A model generated the notes under the pieces. The model did not search any database. It had not been told where the DNA came from and saw only the letters and a program-made list of their open reading frames with translations. Positions 23,236 to 34,951 of a stretch of DNA of 64,000 nt are shown here, piece after piece; within the stretch, counting starts at the first letter, position 1, and each line of letters begins with the position of its first letter. Origin of the DNA: Stictocephala bisonia (lineage: Eukaryota; Arthropoda; Insecta; Hemiptera; Membracidae); NCBI GenBank assembly GCA_035578905.1, contig JAQJVL010000003.1, positions 8,330,509 through 8,394,508 of the forward strand, written 5' to 3'. Both the position numbers and the translations under genes were made by a program.

Positions 23236-23752
23236 ACAGTATGAGTAATAATAATTGTACTTTTTTTGCTTTACAACTAAAAATGCTATACACATATTAG
23301 CAATAGTGATAGTCCTATATAATTTACATTTTTAGCACTAGTATTTTTTTAAAGTAATAATTTTACATTTTATCTATTTAGTACTGTGCACAAGTAGACA
23401 AGTTTGAGTAATAATAATTGTACGTTTTTCTGCTTACATGCTATATACATATTTGTAGTAGTCCTATATAATTTTTATCACTATTATTTTATAAAAGTAA
23501 TAATTTTATATTTTGTCTTTTTATACTGTTTTCTTAAACCATAACAAAGTTTATAATATTTTGTAATAAATCTATTTAAAATTAAACATACGTTTATAAT
23601 ATTTTTGAATAAGTTTCAAAACTTGATGTCTAATAATAATTAGTCTAAAAGCCTCGTACATAAAAATGTAGTAAGAAATGGGTTTCTTCACATTAGAATC
23701 AAAAACAATAAATATAACAAAAACTTTTAAAAATTAACTTTTGTTTTGCGGC

Positions 23753-23965
23753 ATGAGGCACCGGTGACTCATGGCCAGTTGGAATAAAACGAATACGATA
23801 CTGCTAAATGGCAGATGACGTTCTAAAAGTACCTATAAACGCTAACAGAGCGCTCCACTCGTCATTGGTGTTACTTAGCAACGCCATACATTTTGAACAA
23901 CGCATGAGTCACTGGTGGCTCATACCGCAATGTTCAACAATTGCGAAATGAGTCACATGTGCCTC
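23753..23965. repeat. Subterminal palindromes of element B, right end
   Basis: Three variants: TGAGGCACCGGTGACTCA (about 23754), TGAGTCACTGGTGGCTCA (about 23904) and TGAGTCACATGTGCCTCA (about 23948). They are followed by the terminal repeat at 24001-24015. Confidence 0.78.
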
Positions 23966-24044
23966 ACACCGCATTCTTAATCAAATCTAAGATTTTGAAA
24001 ACGCAGTGAAGGTGTTTAACTATCCACAGATTGATGCCAATATC

Positions 24045-24090
24045 GATATATATAATATATATATATATATACATATATATGTATGTATCA
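24045..24090. repeat. (AT)n microsatellite
   Basis: TATA-rich dinucleotide run just outside element B. Confidence 0.85.
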
Positions 24091-25575
24091 CTTTGACAAT
24101 TCACACTGATGAGAGAAGAATTGGTTGCAATTAAGTTTTCAATATCGTCATTTTCGTTGCTATGATTTCTATCAACAAACTGTTTGTTTACATTCCTGTT
24201 TGAAATGATCTGTGTTATATTTTGCTATAATAATTGCTGAAATAGCGTTGAAATAGATTTGAAATAATTGTTTTTTATCTTTAATATTTTTTTGTTCTTT
24301 TTTTCATAGTGGTTTTTGGTTAGTGAAATCAACATTGGCATAGATAGGCTAGTGATTGCGAGTATTTTCTGAATTATAAATTGTAAAAATATATAATGTT
24401 TATAGAAGTATATTCAGAGTTAGCTGTCAATATATCCTCTTTCAAGCTGAAAAAATAACAGAAATTCCATCAGCCTATACCATGTTACCAAGGACATGTT
24501 AAATTTTTACAAAATGCACTAGATCTAAATTCAGTTTTATTAATATAAAATTATAAATTGCTATGAAAATCCCTATAAATAATATATTTTCTAAAACTTG
24601 ATAAAGCTCATACCAACTTGTATAACTTGGAATTTTTAAATTATTGAATGTACATAGTTGTTACAGGTAATTTTATAACAATGTTTGAACTGTTTTGTTA
24701 AACATTAATTTCAACTCAATAAAAAAAATTAAATTGATACACTATTTGTTTGAATTGTGAAATTCTTCAAAGTGGCATAATATGTATATACACGGGTGTT
24801 TTAGTAAATAAGATTGATTTACTGCTTGTCGAAAGTTCTTTGAGAAAAATCTGTATATGTATTGGTTTTCAATACAAAAATGAAATGATGAAAGACAGCT
24901 TCTTATAGAAAGAATTGACAAATGCAAAATGCAAGTATAGGAATACTTTGATGTCAGAGTAGAATGACTTGACGAAATCTGGGTCAATTAAAATCACAGT
25001 AAAACGTTTGTTTGGCAACGGTTCAATGTACCAGTAAGTAAATGATTACTTGTCATGCAGTGTCAGAGCAGTGTGGCTTTTTAGCGAGTTGATTTTTGAC
25101 CTTTTAGTGCTACAGGCTCTCACCAATTTGATGAAGCCAAAAGTACTACCAAGTTAATAAAAAGGTTTGAAAAAATATTAAATGAAAATTAAATTTGAGA
25201 GATATCTGCATGATTATTTTTTTGTTTTACTTTACATAAATGTACAGTAGACAAGTACACAAATTTTTTAACTAAAAGTTACACATAAATATTTATTAAA
25301 TGAAAATTAACTAAACAATGTATAAACATTAAACTGATGATGCCTTAACTGGCAAAAGTGCTTCTTGAATTAAAATTAATGGAATATTTTAAAAAATATG
25401 TTCTTTTCTAAAACTTAATATATTCCATCATGTATATACAACAGAAAATATACAACATGTCAAAAGTATTGAATTTGATGTGAGATAAGTGTAGAAACAA
25501 ATTATTTTATAATTTTAATCTATATTTTTTAAAATTACAACTAACTATCTACTTATTTAAAAATTAACTCCTAAT
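24091..25575. other. AT-rich intronic stretch, no feature seen
   Basis: Short open frames only. No transposon termini or RNA gene recognised. Confidence 0.5.
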
Positions 25576-25579
25576 TTAA

Positions 25580-26956
25580 CACGTTAACTGCCATGCCGAC
25601 CCGATTGGGTCGGCGGTCTGATGGCGGCAAGCGGGAACATGCCGGCCCGATTGGGCCGGCCGACTGACGATGACAGTATTTTGTTTTTCTGCCAGAGAGC
25701 ACTCTCAACTGCCGTCTGGTGCCAATCACCCCAACTAAGTGTGAAAGTAAGACACCATGCTAGATGAAGAACATTGTCATTGTGATATTCATCAGTTGGT
25801 TTTTTTGAAATATTCATTGGAGTTTTGCATATTTCAGCCGACCCGATCGGGTCCGCTATAATTATTTTTAAATAAAAACGAGTTTTTAATATAAGAAATT
25901 AAATTGTTAAGTTTTACTTTCTTAGTTATACTGTCATATTTATATTTTAAAATATCAAATAAGCCTGTTTTACTTGTAAAGTATATATAATGGAATTCTT
26001 ATAAACAAAAACATTTCGAATAGTCTATGGTTTAATATTTCGTTTAAATTAGCAGGAACATAATACTTAAATTCGGCAACAAACATGTTTATTTTACATT
26101 TCAATAAAGAACACACATAATGAACGTAAATATAAATCGAATTATGACAGTGAAATAATCGACATTTACAAACTGATTTTACTTATTATACTTGTGTATT
26201 TATTTGAAGCAGTCTTTGCATAAGAAAGGTTTCATTTGTCCATTTCATTAAAAAATGCACCTTCATTTGTCTCTTTATTATCAATAAATTCATCATCACT
26301 CGTAACCATATATTTGTCGTCAGTCACCACGAAGTCCGGATCGTCGTCTGTATCGTCCACGTCACCACCGATGTTACATCCCCATTCATCATCACTCATA
26401 GACTGATCAGGTACACTTGACATGGGGTTATTAAGAAGTCTCTCTATATCTTTATCGTTAAGTTTATTTCTCATTGTAATAGGTTAAAATTAACAAAATA
26501 TATTTAACTGTATTCACATCAGAAATAAAGCTTCACATTCGTATGCAACCAAACGCATCACATAGCCTACAGAACAGCACTACTGAGATGGGCGCAGGCG
26601 GGAACCCCTTCGGCGGAAAAAAGGAGGGAACCACTTCATGCTCAACAAAAACTGACAGCCAGAGTTTCATTAGCAGTGCTACCAACCAAGAATAGTAAAA
26701 TTCACAATTTACTCAATAACATCACTGTCGGTCTGATCGGGTCGGCAACATTATTTTTCAACCTCACAACGATGGACAAAATTACTGCTGACCCGATGGG
26801 TCCACTATTACCCTCTCTTCCCCCAAAGAAATATTTGCATGGAATCGTCTACTGCAGCTTACTATCATGCAAAAACAGTGTTATAAATAAGGAATGCACA
26901 AAAAAATTTGGCACTGCAGGATATACCTCAAAGCTTATATGGTGGCAGTTAACGTG
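25580..26956 (-). mobile_element. piggyBac-like element C, internally deleted
   Basis: TTAA flanks (25576-25579 and 26957-26960) enclose perfect 14-bp terminal repeats CACGTTAACTGCCA. Palindromes of type GCCGACCCGATTGGGTCGGC occur at 25595-25614 and 25641-25660 and about 25837-25855. Variants with GGTCTGATCGGGTCGGC and GACCCGATGGGTC lie near 26730 and 26790. Only a transposase N-terminus remains inside. Confidence 0.88.
26232..26474 (-). pseudogene. piggyBac transposase N-terminal remnant
   Basis: 80 codons: MRNKLNDKDIERLLNNP, then a highly acidic DDEWG and DVDDTDDDPDFVV run ending NEMDK. The short basic start, the IERLL-like helix and the long acidic tract are the usual N-terminus of piggyBac transposases. 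Catalytic and zinc domains are missing. It lies centrally in element C on the minus strand. Confidence 0.72.
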
Positions 26957-26960
26957 TTAA

Positions 26961-29005
26961 ACAAATAAATTAGGAGAGTAAAAAAAATATACATCTGTAC
27001 CATGCCTATGCATGTCATTTGTATGCAGCCAATTTCCCCCAAATTCATGTTAAGTATAAAAAAATAAAATGTTATTTTGTCTATTTTAACTAAGAAAACA
27101 CCAATTCCATATAGTATTAAAGTAACTTTAATAACATAGAAATAATAAGAAAGCAGTACGATGCCATTCGGTAAAATTATATATAAAAGTAAATAAATTA
27201 TAACCTCCAGAAACAACCTTACAATACTTCATTCAAACAGTCGGTAAATAAACAATTCATGGACAACCAAAGGCCAAACATGTTAAAGCTTCTGGAACAC
27301 GACAATGCCTATAGCGGCCAGGAAAATAAAATCATTATTACATAATTAATTAAATATGTAGCAAGACATTGGTCGCTAAGACATTAATTATTATACATGA
27401 TTCGCAGTTTTCCGCCTGACACAGTGTCTACGGGTTACTCTGCTTTAACAAAAGTAATAGCGCTCCAATTAGTGCTTGCTAAGGCACCAGCTGACAACAG
27501 TTGGTCACTATGCATTTGGCCACACCGAAAGGATGTTGGTATGTGGACCAGATGGTCTCCATGTGTGCTGTTTCGACGTTGTTTTCGTCTCATCAGGTGT
27601 AAATAGGTGAGAGTTTCTTACTCACCATTACACTACAGCGAACTGAGTTGATGTCATATAATTATCTTCCTTTTCTTGAAGCAATCATTGACATACAGTT
27701 CCATTAGAGTGGATGACGGAGAATAAACTCAACGTTCTTAAACTTACTCCACTACTAAGATCTTCGGACTAACAACTAGTCCATCTCGATTTAAATATGT
27801 AGCGTCACTCATAGCGATCCTCACACTTCCACTTGATTGCGCCACCGCTGAAAGCGACGCTGTGTTAACAAAAGACTTAAATGCAAGAGGGGAAAAAATT
27901 ATTATCTATTATCAGTCAAAAGAATATTTTTAAGGACTTTTTACAAATAATTTGCACATACTGAAAGATGTATAACAGTACTGGATAATGCAGAGTAGAA
28001 TTGCAGACATCATTCGTTGGCTTCTAGAGAAAAATATTCATCACAAACACATAAATACAAGTACAATGTCCATTGTTGTAAGGTGTATATGAACTTGACA
28101 CATAAGCCTTCAAAATGAGCTGTGATCTGATTAAATTACCGCTGTATTGATAACAGTATAACTTTATAGAGCTCAAGTAGTGAAAGAAGTTTAAAAAAGA
28201 TAATAGTTGAAGATTGGAAAATGTCTGTAGGAAATACTGAAAGATTGAAGGAAACAGGCTTCTAAGAAAAACAGTGCAAAGACTTGTCATAGTTATTGAG
28301 TTGTATGAAAGATAAAATACAGAAGATGCCAGTGAAGTAATTATGTAATCTATTTGTTAGACATGTCATTGATAATATTACTTTTAAGAAGTATTTGAAT
28401 TAATTAAAGAAATATGTAAAAACCACAGCAATTATAAAATACAGAAGTAAAATATCAATCTGCTATTTAGGCATACATGTTTTTTCTCTTTTTTAATTTA
28501 CTTAGAGTTTGATTTTATTGTTTAAATTAATTCAAATTATTAATATAACACTATATTGTCCTATTACTGTGCTTGTTTATATTACACGCTTTATATTACA
28601 ACAATTAAATATTTAACCATGTGTAAAAACCAATCAAAGTAAATTGATTCTTTCATCAACAATTTTGTTGTTAAAAAAAATGTAATTTGAGGTTGTTTTT
28701 ACAAAAAATGTAAACAAACTATTAGGAAGACTAACAGCAGTGAAGCAAGATGAAATATTCAACAACTAATCTATTAACATCATGACCTTGAACGACCAGT
28801 TCTAAATGTGTCTAGAATATTGAGCTTAGTGCAAAGTTTAACAATAGCAATACTGTAAAACACGAACCCATTAACACGTATTATGAACTTTTTCTACAGG
28901 TATAATTTACAAACTCATTATTTATGTAGTGGAAACACAAGCACAGCCCAGTGTTTATTAGCATGATAAGCATTATAGAATGTTAAGAATTCGTAGAGTG
29001 GAGCT
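26961..29005. other. Intronic stretch, no gene seen
   Basis: The part at about 27380-27880 has more balanced base composition but no coding frame with recognisable homology and no A/B-box pair of a SINE or tRNA. The remainder is AT-rich. Confidence 0.45.
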
Positions 29006-29009
29006 ATCT

Positions 29010-29135
29010 ATCAATTTTATAAACAGTCATTTCAATATTTAGGTCCAGAGTATTTTAATGAATTACCAGGATGTATCAAAGGATCTATAAATTTACCTCA
29101 AATTAGGTTAAATAAACATATTTCAAACTATAGCA
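29010..29135 (+). pseudogene. LINE ORF2 C-terminal scrap
   Basis: FQYLGPEYFNELPGCIK then INLPQIRLNKHISNY before a stop matches the conserved Y-x-GP-x-YFN-x-LP tail of LINE RTs. Very short. Confidence 0.5.
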
Positions 29136-29444
29136 GTTAAAAGCTTGCATTTATTTATTGCATTACTTTTTTGCCATAAATAAATGTAATATTAATTTAA
29201 ACTTATTATTATAACTTTATACTGTAAACGTTTTGCTTTTAATTATTGCTTTAGTTTTAGTAATATTTATTGATACGCATAAAAAATTATAAGCTAGAAT
29301 CTCTTTATTTGCTATATTTATACAATAAATTATAAAAAAATATTTGTTTTGTTACTATAAGAATTACTATTATAACTGATGGTAAAATGTTATGATACTA
29401 AAAGTTGAAAGAAATAGCTGCTTTTTTGTATTGTTTAACATAAG

Positions 29445-29833
29445 CACCTCCAGGAGGTATCCTTGCCTTGATGTGGCGGTTGGGCTTGCAAGCTATGACA
29501 ACCTCTAGAGCTATGTGGCAGTAGCGTAGCTACTGATAGGGCCTCCCTAGAACCAGACTAGAAGGGATATCCTGGTCCAGGCTGGGGGTTGGACACTAGG
29601 CTAACATCCTGCTCCATAAAAAGAATTTGTTACGCATAAGCAACAAAATGCCTCGGAAATCATTTGGAAATGGATGGCTATCACAAAAGGAATTGAAATT
29701 CGGTACACTGGCAGTACCAGGAACATATTATGTCTCATCAGAAGAACTAAACAAGTACAAAATGGATTTAGTTGCTTTACAAGAAGTTCGATGGCCTCTA
29801 GCTGGAAAAGTTAATATAAAGCACTATATATAA
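29445..29833 (+). pseudogene. RTE-like LINE, 5' part, cut by a Helitron-like end
   Basis: 5' UTR-like sequence (TGGGGGTTGG, GGCTAACATCC) resembles the one at 54.85-54.93 kb. ATG at 29648 starts MPRKSFGNGW, followed by LKFGTLAVPGTYY, YKMDLVALQEVRWP and GKVNIKHYI, the start of the endonuclease domain. The alignment with the full-length copy at 54744-57894 stops exactly at the Helitron-like start. The corresponding continuation (CDDQRFYGRIGFAV) is found 5.1 kb away at 34952. Confidence 0.78.
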
Positions 29834-30356
29834 TCTATATTTATAAAAGAGGATGTTTGTATATATATATATATATATGTTTGAAGTTTATGTGCTGCCA
29901 AACCATCCAACCGATCGCCATGAAACTTTAGGATGCTGTCCTGTTTACTCCCGAGATGGTTTCTGTGAAGTTTGATGCAGATACGTCCACAGGGTTCCGC
30001 CCCACGGGCTCCTAAAGATCCCATGTTATTCAAATGGAGAATCTGAATTGTTTACAAAAAACATATGACTGTGTGGTTTAATGTAGTTTCACATGCCATA
30101 AGCAGATTGAAGTTCTCACAACAACAGTACTGTATATGTTTTGATTTATTGTAGTTCTACATTTCACCTTGAGAGTGTAGCACACACTACAAAAAACCTT
30201 TACATTAATACACCAAATAAGAAGACCAAAAATATTGTTTACCCTCTTGCACTCATTTAATAAATAATGTTTTTTTTTATAATTCTTTTTATTGCTTTAT
30301 TTTGGTATGTCAATGAAAAATGAAAGGCGAGGCAAAGTCCGCCGGGTTCAGCTAGT
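29834..30356 (+). mobile_element. Helitron-like non-autonomous copy 1
   Basis: It begins TCTATATTTATAAAAGAGG and ends GTTCAGCTAGT, with a GGCG...CGCC short hairpin about 10 bases before the CTAGT end. There is no terminal inverted repeat, and insertion between A and T is plausible. About 330 bp following the (TA)n run match 34380-34712 closely, including CACAGGGTTCCGCCCCACGG. It has no coding capacity. Confidence 0.72.
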
Positions 30357-30852
30357 ATACTATGTAATTGAAAGAATGGAGAACTTCTATGTATAATTAA
30401 TGTTACAGAGACACATAAAATGCTTATAACCTATTGAACTAAACTCTATACTCTACAAGATTAACCTCTCAACTACTTGGTTAATAGCGTGTGTCTGCCC
30501 CCTGGGCTGAGTTTTTTCAACTACGCTATAGCTTTTACAAAAATATCACTGAAACAAATTGTATTCCCTTATTTTATGAGTCAAAATTATAAACAACTAG
30601 ATCAAAAGGGTCATTAGTCCAAATATACATTACTCTATTGACCTTTTCCGTTTGTAATTTAGGACTTTTGCTTGTTTACATCTTTGTTTGACCATAGGAG
30701 GTTGTGGATTATTACTCTCACTAGTACTTTTACAATCACTTAGTTAATTCTGTTAGGACACAGGATCAGTGTACTGTTATCAGAAAATAAATCACTCAAA
30801 TCATTGTTTTCGCCAAATAAATAGTCTGTTTTCCATTTCATAACTAGTGTTT
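30357..30852. other. Intronic/Helitron-internal stretch, no gene seen
   Basis: It contains a TTAACCTCTCAACTACTTGG sequence at 30466 that weakly resembles a piggyBac terminus, but no convincing partner is present. Confidence 0.4.
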
Positions 30853-31741
30853 GAGATCCACTACCAGACAATATTTTCATGCCACTACAAAACGTAAACA
30901 ACAGGCAGACAACAGATGCAAAATGAAATGAAATCCTTTCCGTTGATACAATAAACAAGCATAGTAGCTCACCAAATCTCTCACAGATTGCAAAACTTTA
31001 TCGCAAAAAATAATCAATACTGATTTCAGCTGTTAACAATGTACTGCGTTGTGACAACAGAAAGACAAAACTCATTCGTAGGGCTATGTGCACACCTACC
31101 GGAAACTAAAACAGTCATTTTCAGCAGTTGAGAAGCTAAAGTTAAACAAAAAAATGGAATTCTAATCAAAATTGATTAGACTTATAGACCATAGGGAAAA
31201 GGATTAGGGTTTCAGCCTTTGAAAACTGTCCATTGCAAACAACCTTTTTAATGGAAAATATAAATTGCTCACTTCTGGTTAGTGAGCAACAAAAATGAGA
31301 TCCACTACCAAACAATATTTTCATGCCACTACAAAACGTAAACAACAGGCAGACAACAGATGCAAAATGAAATGAAATCCTTTCCGTTGATACAATAAAC
31401 AAGCATAGTAGCTCACCAAATCTCTCACAGATTCCAAAACTTTATCGCAAAAAATAATCAATACTGATTTCAGCTGTTAACAATGTACTGCGTTGTGACA
31501 ACAGAAAGACAAAACTCATTCGTAGGGCTATGTGCACACCTACCGGAAACTAAAACAGTCATTTTCAGCAGTTGAGAAGCTAAAGTTAAACAAAAAAATG
31601 GAATTCTAATCAAAATTGATTAGACTTATAGACCATAGGGGAAAGGATTAGGGCTTCAGCCTTTGAAAACTGTCCATTGCAAACAACCTTTTTAATGGAA
31701 AATATAAATTGCTCACTTCTGGTTAGTGAGCAACAAAAATG
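30853..31741. repeat. Tandem duplication, two 444-bp copies
   Basis: Copy 1 (30853-31296) and copy 2 (31297-about 31740) are almost identical, differing at a few positions such as CAGACAAT versus CAAACAAT. The near identity implies a recent local duplication. Reading frames inside repeat in both copies but show no homology. Confidence 0.92.
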
Positions 31742-31903
31742 AAATGCAATTCTTAACTAACGACAATATAAAAGACTTATACCCATAAATATTCAAGATT
31801 CAAAAAGTTTTGGGAATTAAACAATTTGAATCTTGAATCTTTACTGGTAGAAGACTAATAAAACTATAATGACAGAAAGTACATTAAGACCAATGCACTA
31901 TGG

Positions 31904-31985
31904 CAGGGATCGGCAACCCGCGGCTTGTGGGCCTCAAGCGGCCTGATAAATGATTCCACATGCGGCCCGCTTGACATGAAGGCGA
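31904..31985 (+). mobile_element. Solitary hAT-type terminus
   Basis: CAGGGATCGGCAACCCGCGG, followed by GGCCTCAAGCGGCC and ATGCGGCCCGC, matches the style of hAT ends that start CAGGG-TCGGCAACC. No partner end is visible downstream, so this is a truncated copy. Confidence 0.5.
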
Positions 31986-32160
31986 TAACTATTAATATGA
32001 ATTGCAACAAAATGTATGTGTGTGCACGTAAAGTCTCCTATATTAAATTCACAAACTAATTTCATACATTGAGTTTGTGTTAGTAAATTAAATAGCAGAT
32101 ATAGATATACTGAAGAATTGTATAACGCATTATACTTAAATGTCATTCATTAATTGATAT

Positions 32161-32356
32161 ATAGTTTTTTAAATAGCATAATACGTGTTAGTACATATAC
32201 AGTACAAGTAAACGTCACACAACACAAATTTATTACAATATAAGCACAAAATGCACAAATACATTACAATATAAGTACAAAATGCACAAATATTATGGTG
32301 ATCGATTTCGGTGAACCACACTCACCTTCCTCAGACCAGAGGGATTCACAAAAGGT
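32161..32356 (+). repeat. Dispersed AT-rich repeat, copy 2
   Basis: Same family as 9853-10138. It shares the TAGTTTTTTAAATA start, the ACATATACAGTAC block, AAAATGCACAAATA units and the CACCTTCCTCAGA...GGGATTCACAAAA end. It is shorter by several internal units. Confidence 0.75.
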
Positions 32357-32534
32357 GATATTTTTTGTGAATATATTCAAAAGGTGTTATATAATTAACT
32401 ATTAATAGTTAATTTTTATATTATTAAAACATTTGCTATAATTGGCAATGACCTTTAATTTTTTTATGGTAATTAATAACCTCTAACTTAAAATATTTTT
32501 TTAATTAAAAAGAAAAATTGACAGATTAAAATTA

Positions 32535-32720
32535 AATTGAAAGAAAGAAAGAAAGAAAATCAATTTATTTCCCTTTTTAAGTTACAAAGGTTCAAGTTAA
32601 ACAATTTAATATATCGGAAAATAAAGTTTTACATAGGCTTTTTTATGCCTGTGCGTAAAACTAGTCAAATGAACATTACATTACAATTTGATCAGACAAA
32701 TTAACTTAGAAAGGTACTTG
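32535..32720 (-). repeat. LINE 3' end with (GAAA)n tail, minus strand
   Basis: A GAAAGAAAGAAAGAAA tail on the plus strand is the reverse of a simple-repeat LINE tail. Adjacent minus-strand sequence resembles a LINE 3' UTR (GTAATGTAATGTTCATTTGA). No coding part is readable next to it. Confidence 0.45.
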
Positions 32721-33248
32721 CATATAATTTATTATTAGAAAAAAAATAACAAAAATATATATTCTATACTAAATAAAAAAAATAACACTAATTCGTTAGA
32801 TACTGACTATTGCATGGAAAAAAATCATTATAAAAAAGAAGACATTTTCCTATAACAGTGAAAAATAAAAATAGATTATTCAAATAAAGAAAGTAAGTGA
32901 GTACCGTGAGTTTTGGTTTTATTGGTTATATTAACTCTTGTAATATTTGTCTAGGATTTATTCTTGCATAAAATACTTTTACTTTCATTTATGTACTGTT
33001 ATTGGATTATGCATGTGTATTTTTGTATTTGTTTATTTAAAATGTGAGATATATGTGTAATGTGTCATGATATTGTTAGTATGTTATCAGAAATAAAGTT
33101 TTATTCTATTTATGAATAATTTATTTTATTTTATCCACTACTTTTACATTTCAATTAAATATACTTTCAAGATGATAATCTAAAATCTTAATGCTCATGT
33201 AAAAAATAGCTCAATATTAAAAATGTAAATAAAGACAAGTTGTCTCAC

Positions 33249-33342
33249 CTTCTCTTATGCTACTTTCTGGATCTTTGAGAATCCTCAACACTGATGCAAT
33301 TTCTGAAAGCACCTGTTTCTTGGATTGGTCTTTTAAAAGTTT
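33249..33342 (-). other. Splice-flanked exon-like segment of unknown gene
   Basis: On the minus strand, TATGTTTTTTAG precedes a 94-nt open segment encoding KLLKDQSKKQVLSEIASVLR then ILKDPESSIRE. GTGAGA follows as donor. Phase 0 in and phase 1 out. Composition and amino-acid pattern (amphipathic, charged) look like real protein, not repeat translation. I do not recognise the family. It could be an exon of a gene nested in the TMEM256-like intron, or an exon captured by the surrounding Helitron-bounded segment. Confidence 0.5.
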
Positions 33343-33364
33343 CTAAAAAACATAAGAAAGAACA

Positions 33365-34200
33365 TTACAACATTTTTTTGACAGCAAGAATCTTTTTTTA
33401 AATCCAAATAAATCAAATCTCATATCATTTTCTACTAAATAAAGTAGAAAAAAGTTAAATCCAAATATATTCTTAGACAATGACAAATTATTACAAGTGG
33501 AATCTACAAAATTTCTTGGTCTTATAATTGACAAACACGTAGTGTCGATAATGTTATCAATTTCTTCTGGTTTGTATGCCATGAGACAATTATGTCAGAT
33601 TTATAGTTTGGAAACATTGTTAATAGTATACTACTCATTGATGCATTCTCATTTAGCGTATGGCATTAGTATATATGAAGCGACCGCAAATAAAAATTTA
33701 AACCGACTCTTACTACAACAAAAAAGGGCAATCAGGATAATGTACAATTTAAAAACGAAAGATTCAGTTAAACATTTATTTGGTCATCTGGGAATACTGA
33801 AAGTTTATGCTTTGTATATTTTTGAAACAGTAACTTATGTCAAACAGTTTGCAGACCCTGCATTTAATGAAAATAAGCATACATATAACACTCGCAATTA
33901 TTCTCAAAGTATTGACAAGCACAATTTAGAGTTTTATAAAAAGAAAACTCAGTTTATTGGGAAAATTTTTCTTCATCGTCTGCCACAAAATTTCTTAACA
34001 GAAAAAAATATCAGAATTAAAAAAAAACAATTGAAAACTTACTTGATAAAACTTGTACCTTATTCATTTGAAGAATTTTGGGATAGCCAAGTTAATAAAT
34101 AATTATAATACTATTTTATATGTATTGTTATAGGATTAGTGACACTATGTACAACTGTATATTATATGAATAAAGGAATTTTGAAATTGAAACAAGTAAT
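33365..34200 (+). pseudogene. CR1-like LINE RT, C-terminal third
   Basis: Frames give LFLNPNKSNLISFSTK, a stop, then STKFLGLIIDKHV, SLMHSHLAYGISIYE, RLLLQQKRAIRIMYNL and SVKHLFGHLGILKVYALYIF, ending HRLPQNFL and SFEEFWDSQVNK. The open part is 33497-34102. The same family is seen at 40.9-43.6 kb (for example SHISYGISLYG and ILTVYGLYIF). The palm catalytic box lies upstream and is missing (5' truncation). The tail ends ATAAAGGAATTTTGAAATTG. Confidence 0.82.
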
Positions 34201-34374
34201 ATCATTGCAAATCTGACAATGTAAACTGTGATGGGCAGTAAGTGGGTCAGTAATTGCTTAATAATAACCAGATGGTTTTCTGTTGAAAAATTTAACTGAG
34301 GCTTCATAAAACAGGTGTAACAAATTTATCGAAGCAATCGATCATCGAGACAAAAGAATGTATTGGGTGAGACA

Positions 34375-34951
34375 TCTAGTATATATATATATATATATAT
34401 GTTTGAAGTTTATGCGCTGTCAAACCATCCAACTGATTGACATGAAACTTTAGGATGTTGTCCTGTATACTCCCGAGATGGTTTCTGTGAAGTTTAATGC
34501 AGATACGTCCACAGGGTTCCGCCCCACGGGCTCCTAAAAATCCCATGTTATTCAAATGGAGAATCTGAATTGTTTACAAAAAACATATGACTGTGTGGTT
34601 TAATGTAGTTTCACATGCCATAAGTAGATTGAAGTTCTCACAACAACAGTACTGTATATGTTTTGATTTATTGTAGTTCTACATTTCACCTTGAGAGTGT
34701 AGCACACACTACTTTTACTTGATCAGGTGATCTGTATTTGGTGTTAACTTTTTTCCTCGGTAATTAAAACATGTGGTGAAACGTGAAAATAAAAAATAAA
34801 TAATTATTTGTTTTGCAGTTTACTTTTTATGACATGCCTCCTAAAAAATCTAATATTGGTAGAAGAAGCAAAAATGCTCGAATTCTTTCAGCTATTAGGT
34901 TCTAAATCAAACTCAATATTATGACCGGCAAAGCAGGCGGGTACAGCTAGT
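34375..34951 (+). mobile_element. Helitron-like copy 2, with 3' terminus and protein-start relic
   Basis: It shares about 330 bp with copy 1 after a (TA)n run. The 3' end reads GCAGGCGGGTACAGCTAGT, with CTAGT as the Helitron 3' terminus and a preceding GC-rich hairpin-forming segment. The 5' end is not the TCTATATTT seen in copy 1 and may be truncated at the TA run. It holds a short frame resembling the start of Helitron proteins. Confidence 0.68.
34834..34905 (+). pseudogene. Possible Helitron RepHel N-terminal relic
   Basis: 24-codon frame MPPKKSNIGRRSKNARILS then AIRF and stop. An acceptor-like TTTTGCAG precedes it. A basic MP(P/R)KKSN-GRR start is common in insect Helitron-associated proteins. 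It is a truncated relic next to the 3' end, and homology rests on a short motif only. Confidence 0.4.

Larger units (their letters stand above)
20658..24015 (+). mobile_element. piggyBac-like element B, almost complete
   Basis: TTAA flanks at 20654-20657 and 24016-24019. The left end starts CACGTTCACTGCGT. The right end, reverse-complemented, reads ACACCTTCACTGCGT, so there is a one-base offset and one mismatch. Copies of an 18-bp palindrome of type TGAGNCACCGGTGACTCA occur near both ends. The interior has one long transposase frame with only two visible lesions. At 3.36 kb it is a little longer than a typical autonomous piggyBac. Confidence 0.88.

Noticed and set aside
30466..31595. piggyBac-like pair TTAACCTCTCAACTAC and TTAACTTTAGCTTCTCAACT
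   Set aside because: The inverted match needs a 5-6 base gap and the right copy lies inside both units of a tandem duplication. Terminal identity is too weak.
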